In this document: positions 1 to 5,381 of the stretch, piece by piece | How the letters are laid out: the number at the start of each line of letters is the position of its first letter | Position numbering within the stretch: the stretch's first letter is position 1 | Assembly: GCA_023430705.1 (NCBI GenBank) | Contig: JAEYZJ010000294.1 | Location: 1 to 5,381, forward strand | Length of the DNA: 5,381 nt | Reading direction: 5' to 3' | Source of the DNA: Pseudomonadota bacterium | GTDB lineage: Bacteria > Pseudomonadota > Alphaproteobacteria > Rhizobiales > Devosiaceae | The notes under the pieces: model-generated | Seen by the model: only the letters and a program-made list of their open reading frames with translations | What the model was told of the DNA's origin: nothing | The model's database searches: none | Program-made: the position numbers and the translations under genes

Positions 1-813
1 CTTGAGGTCGGCGTCGAGAACGTCGACAGCCCGTTCTTCGAGATGCAGCCGGATTGGGCCCTGCTGCCCTTCGTGATCCTTGCCACCATGGCCACGGTCA
101 TCGCCAGCCAGGCGGTGATCACCGGTACCTACAGCCTCGCCCAGCAGGCCATCGCCCTCAACATGCTGCCGCGCATGGTGGTGCAGCACACCTCCGCCAC
201 CCAGAGCGGGCAGGTCTACATGCCACAGATCAACACCATGCTGATGATCGGCGTTCTGGTGCTGGTCGTCGCCTTCGGCAGTTCGGCCGAACTCGCCCAT
301 GCCTACGGCATCGCCGTGTCCGGCGTGATGATCGTGACGCTGGCGCTGCTGGTTGTGGTGATGCGGCGCAACTGGCGCTGGCATCCGCTGGTGGTCGGCC
401 TGTTCGCCGCCGTGTTCATCGTCATCGATGGCGGGTTCTTCGCCGCCAACGCCGCCAAGCTGTTCCAGGGCGGCTGGGTGCCTGCGGTGGTGGCCGTGGT
501 CGTCGCGCTCGTCATGTGGAGCTGGATGGCCGGGCGCCGCCGCCTGAGCGAGAAGACGCGGCGGGACGAGGTGCCGCTGCAGTTTCTCGTCGACAATCTG
601 TCCAAGAAGAAGCCGACCGTCGTGCCCGGCACGGCCGTCTTCCTGACCAGCGACATCGAGGGCGCTCCGACCGCGCTGCTGCACAGTCTCAAGCACTACA
701 AGGTGCTGCACGAGCAGAACGTCATCCTCACCGTGCGCACCTCGTCATCGCCGCGCGTTCCGGACGATGAGAAGGTCACCATCGACGCCTACAACGAACT
801 GTCTTCCGCGTGA
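1..813 (+). CDS. kup: KUP-family potassium uptake permease, 5'-partial, ended early by a frameshift
   Basis: Membrane permease for K+ uptake, thought to be K+/H+ symport, of the KUP/HAK/KT family; it acts in the inner membrane. The reading frame is open from base 1, so the N-terminal half lies outside the window. Visible hydrophobic segments lie at about residues 21-42, 80-95, 101-121, 129-149 and 159-178 of the fragment. They are followed by the cytosolic C-terminal domain. Family signatures include ATVIASQAVITG, the HTS...SGQVYMP stretch, AYGIAVSG, LFQGGWVP, VPGTAVFL and LKHYKVLHE. The frame runs into TGA at 811-813 in the middle of the C-terminal domain. The missing end is found directly downstream in the -1 frame (see next entry), so this is one gene with a lesion or a base-call error. 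Family assignment is very sure; whether the protein is functional is uncertain. Confidence 0.93.
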   Translation, partial: LEVGVENVDSPFFEMQPDWALLPFVILATMATVIASQAVITGTYSLAQQAIALNMLPRMVVQHTSATQSGQVYMPQINTMLMIGVLVLVVAFGSSAELAHAYGIAVSGVMIVTLALLVVVMRRNWRWHPLVVGLFAAVFIVIDGGFFAANAAKLFQGGWVPAVVAVVVALVMWSWMAGRRRLSEKTRRDEVPLQFLVDNLSKKKPTVVPGTAVFLTSDIEGAPTALLHSLKHYKVLHEQNVILTVRTSSSPRVPDDEKVTIDAYNELSSA

Positions 814-1073
814 TCATAACGTTCGGCTACATGGAGACGCCCAACGTCCCGAAGGCGCTCGCCCTGGCCCGCAAGCTGGGCTGGAAGTTCGACATCATGT
901 CGACCTCGTTCTTCCTGTCGCGGCGGGCCCTCAAGGCCTCGCCCAAGGGCGGCATGCCGCTGTTCATGGACCGGATCTTCATCGCCCTGGCCCGCAACGC
1001 GACCGACGCCACCGAATACTTCCACATCCCCACGGGGCGCGTGGTTGAAATCGGCACGCAGGTGATGATCTAG
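810..1073 (+). pseudogene. kup: C-terminal remnant of the same KUP permease, displaced by a frameshift
   Basis: This 87-residue open frame begins at a GTG that overlaps the TGA of the upstream frame. It encodes the KUP C-terminal end: FGYMETPNVPKAL, then DIMSTSFFLSRR, RIFIALARNATDATEYF, and the terminal PTGRVVEIGTQVMI. These match the usual end of Kup proteins (E. coli Kup, as I recall it, has YGWRETPNV, METSFFMS and NRVIELGTQVEI). It is not a separate gene: there is no own ribosome binding site and no known stand-alone family of this kind. Adding one base between the TCC and GCG codons near 806-808 joins both parts seamlessly, giving VTIDAYNELSS-RVIITFGY. The part may be dead in a true frameshift mutant, or simply part of an intact gene if the lost base is a sequencing or assembly error. 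Confidence 0.88.
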
Positions 1074-1090
1074 TCGCCCCAGGGCTATCC

Positions 1091-1095
1091 GGGGA
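1091..1095 (+). promoter_or_regulatory. Candidate ribosome binding site deciding a CTG start
   Basis: GGGGA lies 8 nt before the CTG at 1104, which is normal Shine-Dalgarno spacing, and only 2 nt before the CTG at 1098. It lies in the short spacer after the KUP stop codon (1071-1073). It is the main reason to prefer 1104 over 1098 as the start of the flavoprotein gene. In such a GC-rich stretch a purine run can occur by chance, so support is moderate. Confidence 0.4.
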
Positions 1096-1103
1096 CACTG
1101 GCG

Positions 1104-2336
1104 CTGCCGAAATCACTGGACATTGCGGTTGCCGGCGCGGGCCCGGGCGGACTTGCCACGGCGCTCTTTCTCCACCGTGCGGGTCACCGCGTGCGGATGT
1201 TCGAGCGCTACGAGACTGCGCGCCCGCTCGGATCGGGGTTGATGCTGCAGCCGACCGGGCTGGCGGTGCTCCGTGCCCTCGGGCTGTTCGACGCCATCTC
1301 GGCACTGGGTGCGCCGGTCGACCGGTTGCTGGGCACCGATGCGGCCTCGGGCAGGACGGTGCTGGATGTGGGATACCGGCCGCTGGGCGCGGGTGTTCAC
1401 GCGCTGGCAGTCCATCGCGCGGCGCTGTTCCGGGTGCTGCATGACGCGGTGGTGGAGGCCGGCGTCCCGATCCGCACGGGTTTCGCGGTGGGCTCGCTCG
1501 AGAGCGAGGAGAAGGGCTGGCTCCGCGGCCCGCAGGGACTGGAGGGGCCTTTCGACCTCGTTGTCGATGCCTTGGGATCATCCTCGCCGCTGCGATCGCT
1601 GGCCTCGGGTGGAAAGCCGGCGCGGACCCTGCAGTACGGGGCCATCTGGGGCACGGTTCCGTGGTTGGACAAGGGGTTCGACCGGCGTGCGCTGATGCAG
1701 CGCTATCGCAGGGCCAGCGTGATGATCGGCGTGTTGCCGATCGGGCGCCATCGCCTCGGCGGGCCGGAACTGGCCGCATTCTTCTGGAGTCTCAAGCCTG
1801 ACAGCCATGCCGCGCTGCACCGGCGCGGCTTCGAGGCGTGGCGCGAGGAAGTAGCGGGCTACTGGCCCGAGACGGCGCCGCATCTCGAGGCGCTCGGCAG
1901 CTTCGAGGCGCTCACCCTCGCGCGCTACTCGCATCAGACCTTGCGGACGCCCGCGAGCCGTGGCGTGGCCTTCATCGGCGACAGCGCACACTCTACGAGC
2001 CCGCAGCTGGGGCAGGGGGCGAACATGGCGCTGCTCGACGCCGCTGCCCTCGCGACAGCCCTCGCCCGGACGGGCGAGGTGGCCGAGGCGCTGGCTCGGT
2101 ATGCCGCCATGCGCCGCTGGCACGTCCGCCTCTATCAGGCGATGTCGCTGATGCTCACCCCACTCTACCAGTCGGACAGCGCGATCCTGCCGGTCGTGCG
2201 GGATGCGGGCGTCGCCGTGATGGGCAGGCTGCCGCTGACCCGGCGGCTGCTGGCGGCCACCGTGTCGGGGCAGTTGCTCAGCCCCCTCAAGGCACTGCAA
2301 CTGGAAACTCCTGTGTTACGGGAGGTTGCGGCATGA
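1104..2336 (+). CDS. FAD-dependent monooxygenase-like oxidoreductase (PHBH/UbiH fold), probable CTG start
   Basis: Cytosolic flavoprotein of the p-hydroxybenzoate hydroxylase-type FAD_binding_3 group. Members typically use NAD(P)H and O2 to hydroxylate or epoxidise a ring or polyene; the substrate here is unknown. Counted from CTG 1104 it has 410 residues, usual for the family. The Rossmann FAD motif GAGPGG is at residues 11-16, and the ribose-binding Glu is at 34 (MFERYE). The GD motif FIGDSAHSTSPQLGQGAN runs at 290-307. The DG motif, normally ADGxxSxVR, reads ALGSSSPLR at 156-164, with Leu157 in place of Asp. No ATG, GTG or TTG lies in frame between the KUP stop and the FAD motif. The first canonical start, GTG 1191, would remove the whole motif, so a rare start is inferred: CTG 1104, with 1098 as alternative. 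The stop overlaps the next gene's ATG (ATGA), which indicates translational coupling. The broad class is sure; the reaction is not. Confidence 0.85.
   Translation: MPKSLDIAVAGAGPGGLATALFLHRAGHRVRMFERYETARPLGSGLMLQPTGLAVLRALGLFDAISALGAPVDRLLGTDAASGRTVLDVGYRPLGAGVHALAVHRAALFRVLHDAVVEAGVPIRTGFAVGSLESEEKGWLRGPQGLEGPFDLVVDALGSSSPLRSLASGGKPARTLQYGAIWGTVPWLDKGFDRRALMQRYRRASVMIGVLPIGRHRLGGPELAAFFWSLKPDSHAALHRRGFEAWREEVAGYWPETAPHLEALGSFEALTLARYSHQTLRTPASRGVAFIGDSAHSTSPQLGQGANMALLDAAALATALARTGEVAEALARYAAMRRWHVRLYQAMSLMLTPLYQSDSAILPVVRDAGVAVMGRLPLTRRLLAATVSGQLLSPLKALQLETPVLREVAA
2321..2325 (+). promoter_or_regulatory. Strong Shine-Dalgarno for the saccharopine dehydrogenase-like gene
   Basis: GGAGG sits 7 nt before ATG 2333, inside the last codons of the flavoprotein gene. 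It fixes the start of the downstream gene at 2333, even though its frame stays open far upstream (to before 1838). It also supports coupled translation of the two genes. Confidence 0.8.
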
Positions 2337-3985
2337 CGCGGCCGCATGTCCTGATCCTTGGCGGCGGAGGCGTCTTCGGTTCGAGGCTCGCAAGGCTCCT
2401 CGCGCGACGCCACGCCTTCCGGATCAGCCTCGGGGGACGGCAGGAGGCGCGGGTCGCCGCGCTGCAGCGCGAGCTGCGGATGATCGACGAACAAGGGGAG
2501 TTCGCGTTTGTCCATGTCGACCGTGACCGGATCGGGGTCGAGCGGCTGCGTGAGATCGGCTGCAATCTCGTGGTCGATTGCTCGGGGCCGTTCCAGCTCA
2601 GCGGAACGCACCTCGTCGAGGCGGCGATCGGCGCCCGATGCCACTACATGGATCTCGCCGACGCCCGGAAGTTCGTGACCGGCATCGGCAAGTTCGACGG
2701 CGCGGCGCGCGCGGTCGCCGTCAGCGTTATTTCCGGCGCCAGTACGACGCCGGCACTCACGCACGCGGTGCTCGATGCATTGACCGCGGGCTGGCAGTCC
2801 GTCGACAGCGTCGATGTGGCGATCGTGCCGGGCAACAAGACGCCCAAGGGCCGCGGGGTGGTAGAAGCGATCCTCAGCTGGGTCGGGGCGCGGGTGCGGG
2901 TCTTCCGCGAAGCGGGCTGGGAGGTCCGGTCGGGCTGGACCGATCCGCGTTCGGTCGCGATCGAAGGGCTGCGACGCCGGCGCGTCTTCGTGGCTGACGT
3001 GCCCGACCTCGATCTGCTGCCGGCGCGGTACGCGCCGCGTGTTCGTGCCGGTTTCGACGCGGGCATGGAATTGCCGGTGCTCAACTGGCTGCTCGGCCTT
3101 GCGGGGCTGGCGGTCCGGTGGGGCATCGTGAAGTCGGCGCGCGCGTTCGTGGGCCCGGGGACGATGATCGCGCGGTGGCTGGAGCCCCTGGGGAGCGACG
3201 CCGGCGGGATGCTGGTCGAGGCGGCCGGCGTCGATGCCCGCGGCGAGGCCCGGGTGGCGCGCTGGTGGCTGCGGGCCGAGCGGGGAGACGGGCCCTATGT
3301 CCCGGTGATACCGGCAGCGGCGCTGGCCAGCGCCTTGCTGCTCGAACACCGCGGGCGGAGCGGGGCCCGCACGGCGGCCGGGCTGCTGACGCTCGAGCAG
3401 GTCAAGCCGTGGTTCGACGGCCTGGCGATCGAGACCAGGCAGGCGGCCTTTCGCGGCGAGAAGCCGCTTTTCCGCCGGGCGATGGGCGAGGCGTTCGACG
3501 CCCTGCCGGAGGTGACGCGGCGACTGCACCGCGGTCGGCCGGCGATCGTGGCCGAAGGCGAGGCATTGGTCGCTCCGGCGGAGAACGGGCTGGCGCGGAT
3601 GGTGGCGGGCTGGTTCGGCGTGCCGCGGGAGGAAGGCCGGGTGCCGGTCCGGGTGGTGATCGAGAGCCGCGACGGGCGCGAGCACTGGACGCGGTTCTTC
3701 GCCGACAGGCCGATGCGGTCGGTGATGAAGCTGGGCAAGCCGGGCTTCATCGAGGAGCAGTTCGGGGCCGTCAGCATGCAGATGCAGCTGGTGGCGCGGC
3801 ACGGCGGCCTCGACATGGTGCGCGTCGGCGGCCGCCTGTGGGGTGTTCCGCTGCCGCACTTCCTGCTCCCCTCCATCAAGGCCGAGGAGCGCTACGACGA
3901 GGGTGGCCGGCATCGGTTCGACGTGGAGATCGGCCTGCCGGTGCTCGGGCGGCTCGTGGCCTACCGGGGTTACCTCGTCATCTAG
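2333..3985 (+). CDS. Saccharopine dehydrogenase-like NAD(P)-binding protein with C-terminal DUF4166
   Basis: Predicted 550-residue two-domain protein. The N-terminal part has a Rossmann fold of the Sacchrp_dh_NADP type: VLILGGGGVFGSRLAR with GxGxxG at 11-16, then VVDCSGPF at 80-87, the HYMDLAD stretch, and a GASTTPALTHAV segment. PGNKTPKGRGVVEAIL resembles the middle of trans-acting enoyl reductase and SCCPDH-like proteins. A short hydrophobic stretch at about 247-261 could allow membrane or lipid contact, as is known for SCCPDH-like proteins. From about residue 384 to the end lies a DUF4166-type domain: GLARMVAGWFGVPREEG, the E.W.R.F pattern, then GVPLPHFLLP at 504-513 and a final FDVEIGLPVLGRLVAYRGYL. 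Start ATG 2333 is chosen for GGAGG 7 nt upstream and the ATGA overlap with the flavoprotein gene. True saccharopine dehydrogenase activity is unlikely; an oxidoreductase acting on a lipid-like or hydrophobic substrate is an inference. The domain calls come from recalled motifs and were not searched. Confidence 0.85.
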   Translation: MTRPHVLILGGGGVFGSRLARLLARRHAFRISLGGRQEARVAALQRELRMIDEQGEFAFVHVDRDRIGVERLREIGCNLVVDCSGPFQLSGTHLVEAAIGARCHYMDLADARKFVTGIGKFDGAARAVAVSVISGASTTPALTHAVLDALTAGWQSVDSVDVAIVPGNKTPKGRGVVEAILSWVGARVRVFREAGWEVRSGWTDPRSVAIEGLRRRRVFVADVPDLDLLPARYAPRVRAGFDAGMELPVLNWLLGLAGLAVRWGIVKSARAFVGPGTMIARWLEPLGSDAGGMLVEAAGVDARGEARVARWWLRAERGDGPYVPVIPAAALASALLLEHRGRSGARTAAGLLTLEQVKPWFDGLAIETRQAAFRGEKPLFRRAMGEAFDALPEVTRRLHRGRPAIVAEGEALVAPAENGLARMVAGWFGVPREEGRVPVRVVIESRDGREHWTRFFADRPMRSVMKLGKPGFIEEQFGAVSMQMQLVARHGGLDMVRVGGRLWGVPLPHFLLPSIKAEERYDEGGRHRFDVEIGLPVLGRLVAYRGYLVI

Positions 3986-3987
3986 CG

Positions 3988-4410
3988 TCAGCTCCTGGGG
4001 ATATCCGGGCAGAGGAAAGGCACCGTGGCGGCGACATAGGTCTCCTCGACCACCTCGTTGCCCAGCCTCAGGCTCAGGACCAGTTCGGCGTCGGTCAGCA
4101 AGACGATGTCGGCGGCGATGTCCAAGCCGTCCTCGTTCCACTTCAGCGCCGTGTCCGAGGTCAGCTCCCAGGGGCTCAGCCGGTGCGTCTCCCAGCACGA
4201 ATCCTGCACGAGGGTGCCGTCGGAGAGGAATATCCTCATGACGCCGGGCAGGTCGCCGCCGGCCTTGGTCCAGACGCGGTCAACGAGGCCGGGCTTGCTG
4301 CTCTTCGTGGCGCTCTCGCTGGCCGTTTCCTCCGCAAAGGCCGGGGCAGCCCCCGCCGAGTTGACGCCCCACATGGCGAGCAGGGCGAACAGTGCGGCTT
4401 TGCTGGTCAT
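3988..4410 (-). CDS. Small secreted conserved-looking hypothetical protein with two cysteines
   Basis: A 140-residue precursor with a clear Sec signal peptide: Lys4, a hydrophobic core at about 5-16, and small residues ending in GAAPAFA-EE. Cleavage after Ala26 is likely, with Ala22 as alternative. The mature protein is about 114 residues, acidic, and patterned like alternating beta strands. Notable stretches are GDLPGVMRIFLSDGTLVQDS, CWETHRLSPWE, LKWNEDGLDIAADIV and a closing VPFLCPDIPRS. Its two Cys (72 and 134) could form a disulfide in the periplasm. I have a recollection of similar uncharacterised proteobacterial proteins ending in CPDMPR but cannot name a family or function. Start ATG 4410 is chosen over ATG 4425 because GGAG (4420-4423) lies 9 nt before it and the signal peptide begins right there. 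It converges on the DUF4166 gene with only 2 nt between the stop codons. Confidence 0.8.
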   Translation of the reverse strand: MTSKAALFALLAMWGVNSAGAAPAFAEETASESATKSSKPGLVDRVWTKAGGDLPGVMRIFLSDGTLVQDSCWETHRLSPWELTSDTALKWNEDGLDIAADIVLLTDAELVLSLRLGNEVVEETYVAATVPFLCPDIPRS

Positions 4411-4535
4411 CGGCGGCGGCTCCATGCGTTCAGTCTCAGGTGGTTGCGGCGCGGTGGCGATGCAAGCAGACACCGCGATTGCGCCGGAACCTTGAGCAAT
4501 ACCAGGGCGACATGAACGGCGGGTGAGCGATCCCG
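4411..4535. other. Intergenic gap between two minus-strand genes
   Basis: These 125 nt separate the stop of the flavin oxidoreductase gene (TAG, 4536-4538) from the start of the small secreted protein. They contain the GGAG ribosome binding site of the latter (4420-4423) and an imperfect inverted repeat (4447-4486). I see no convincing sigma70 -35/-10 pair and no T-run after the repeat, so whether a promoter or terminator sits here is not decided. Confidence 0.5.
4447..4486 (-). repeat. Imperfect inverted repeat, possible hairpin
   Basis: GCGGTG (4451-4456) and CACCGC (4471-4476) are perfect complements around a 14-nt loop. CGGC (4447-4450) and GCCG (4483-4486) can extend the stem, leaving a 6-nt bulge on one side. 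It lies about 50 nt after the flavin oxidoreductase stop and 37 nt before the small secreted gene. No T tract follows, so it is not a standard intrinsic terminator. It may be chance in a GC-rich sequence. Confidence 0.3.
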
Positions 4536-5381
4536 CTACTGACGGATGCCGAGGACGCGGTCGCGGTCGCGGATGCGGTTGCGCGCCTGCTTGGGCCACA
4601 GCTGGTAAGCGTCGCCGCCGCCTTCGAGGACGTGGCGGGCGTGCACGGCCCAGTTGGGGTCCTCGAGCGCGGTGCGGGCGAAGGCGACCATGTCGGCGTC
4701 GCCCTCGGTGAGGATGCGCTCGGCGTCCACGGGATCGTCGATGAGACCGACGGCCATGGTCGGGATGCCGGTCGCACGGACGCGGCGCGACAGTTCGACC
4801 TGGTAGAGCGGTGCAGCCTTGAGCCCGTAGCCCTCGAAGCCGCCCGAGGAGCAGTGGATCATGTCCACCCCGCGGACCTTCAGTTCGCCCGCAAGAACCA
4901 GCGAATCCTCGGTGTCCCAGCCGCCGGCGCGGCCGTCCGTGACGGAGATGCGGACGAGCAGGGGTTTGTGTTCGGGCCAGACGGCGCGGGTCGCTTCGGT
5001 GACCTCGAGCGCCAGCCGCATGCGGTTCTCGCGGCTGCCGCCATACTCGTCGGTGCGGTGGTTGGCGATCGGTGAGAGGAACTGGTTGATCAGGTAGCCA
5101 TGGGCGGCGTGGATCTCGATGGTGTCGAAGCCTGCCTCGTCGGCGCGACGGGCGGCGTCGGCGAAGCCACGGACGACACGGTCGATGCCGGCTTTGTCGA
5201 GCGCGGTCGGCATCTGGTAGCCCGGATTGTCCGAATGGCGCTCGGCGCTGGGGGCCACGGGCACCCAGGTCTCGTAGGCATACTCGGTCTTCTCGGCCTC
5301 GGTCTCGTTGAAGCTGCCACGCCACGAGATCGGCGTTGCTGCCTTGCGGCCGGCATGGGCGAGCTGGATGCCGGTCGATGC
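4536..5381 (-). CDS. NADH:flavin oxidoreductase, Old Yellow Enzyme family (YqjM-like), N-terminus missing
   Basis: FMN-dependent ene-reductase fold. Family members reduce activated C=C bonds with NAD(P)H, and some serve as xenobiotic or dienoyl-CoA-type reductases. The last 281 residues are visible; the frame is open to the window edge, so the N-terminal part (including the FMN-contacting Cys of YqjM-type enzymes) cannot be seen. Motifs in order, numbered within the fragment: IQLAHAGRKA (5-14), PVAPSA (41-46), the substrate-anion-binding histidine pair HAAHGYL (His91 and His94), FLSPIANHRTDEYGGSRENR, LLVRISVTDG, GGWDTEDS, DMIHCSSGG, and the phosphate-binding MAVGLI and DMVAFARTALEDPNW. The QLAHAGRKA and HAAHGYL forms and GGWDTEDS fit the YqjM/thermophilic-like class rather than the classical yeast OYE class. 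No frameshift is seen. The physiological substrate is unknown. Confidence 0.93.
   Translation of the reverse strand, partial: ASTGIQLAHAGRKAATPISWRGSFNETEAEKTEYAYETWVPVAPSAERHSDNPGYQMPTALDKAGIDRVVRGFADAARRADEAGFDTIEIHAAHGYLINQFLSPIANHRTDEYGGSRENRMRLALEVTEATRAVWPEHKPLLVRISVTDGRAGGWDTEDSLVLAGELKVRGVDMIHCSSGGFEGYGLKAAPLYQVELSRRVRATGIPTMAVGLIDDPVDAERILTEGDADMVAFARTALEDPNWAVHARHVLEGGGDAYQLWPKQARNRIRDRDRVLGIRQ

Noticed and set aside
801..813. Programmed -1 ribosomal frameshift in the KUP gene
   Set aside because: There is no X-XXY-YYZ slippery heptamer at the junction, and KUP genes are not known to use frameshifting. A one-base loss is simpler.
1838..2332. Upstream extension of the saccharopine dehydrogenase-like frame, giving a 715-residue protein
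   Set aside because: The extension is low-complexity Arg/Ala/Gly-rich shadow sequence over the flavoprotein gene. The GGAGG at 2321-2325 and the GxGxxG close to ATG 2333 fix the real start.
3999..4006. GGATATCC palindrome as an operator or terminator
   Set aside because: An 8-bp palindrome inside the coding end of the secreted-protein gene, with no loop or T-run; expected by chance.
2165..4198. Long open frame of 677 codons on the minus strand, antisense to the DUF4166 gene
   Set aside because: It is rich in Arg, Pro, His, Gln and Ala with no recognisable motifs. It lies opposite a well-supported gene in a GC-rich region, where antisense frames stay open by codon bias.
3118..4515. 465-codon plus-strand open frame across the DUF4166 gene and the secreted-protein gene
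   Set aside because: Gly/Arg/Ala-rich shadow with no motif, overlapping two better-supported genes.
4411..5325. N-terminal extension of the small secreted protein to a 445-residue minus-strand frame
   Set aside because: The extension is Arg/Pro-rich shadow coding across the flavin oxidoreductase gene. The signal peptide and GGAG before ATG 4410 show the true start.
1..5381. CRISPR arrays, tRNA/rRNA genes, transposases or direct repeats
   Set aside because: No regularly spaced repeats, tRNA-like cloverleaf sequence, transposase motifs or flanking duplications were seen on either strand.

Overview
The window is GC-rich (by eye roughly two thirds G+C) and densely packed, with almost no non-coding space. 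Protein styles (KUP transporter, aromatic-ring-hydroxylase-type flavoprotein, saccharopine dehydrogenase-like/DUF4166 fusion, YqjM-class flavin oxidoreductase) and codon use suggest a free-living proteobacterium, most likely an alphaproteobacterium. That placement comes from recalled protein resemblance, not from a marker gene. Nothing looks like a phage, plasmid, insertion sequence, CRISPR array or RNA gene.

Layout: positions 1-1073 (+) hold the 3' part of a KUP/Kup-type potassium uptake permease. Its frame is broken near 801-813, so the last 87 residues lie in another frame. After only about 30 nt comes an FAD-dependent monooxygenase-like gene (about 1104-2336, +). Its FAD-binding N-terminus can be recovered only from a non-ATG/GTG/TTG start, most plausibly CTG. 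It overlaps by four bases (ATGA) a gene for a saccharopine dehydrogenase-like NAD(P)-binding protein with a C-terminal DUF4166 domain (2333-3985, +). Two bases later, and convergent, is a small secreted protein of unknown function (3988-4410, -). A 125-nt gap with one imperfect inverted repeat follows. Last is an Old Yellow Enzyme (YqjM-like) NADH:flavin oxidoreductase (4536-5381, -) whose N-terminus lies beyond the window.

How the genes work together: the flavoprotein and the NAD(P)-binding/DUF4166 protein are tightly coupled and look like one two-gene redox unit. The substrate cannot be read from sequence. The KUP gene is on the same strand but is functionally unrelated and may only be a neighbour. 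The two minus-strand genes may be separately transcribed.

I do not see a clear novel multi-gene system. The points most worth a second look are the frameshifted KUP gene, the hidden CTG start, the altered DG motif in the flavoprotein, and the coupled flavoprotein-DUF4166 pair.
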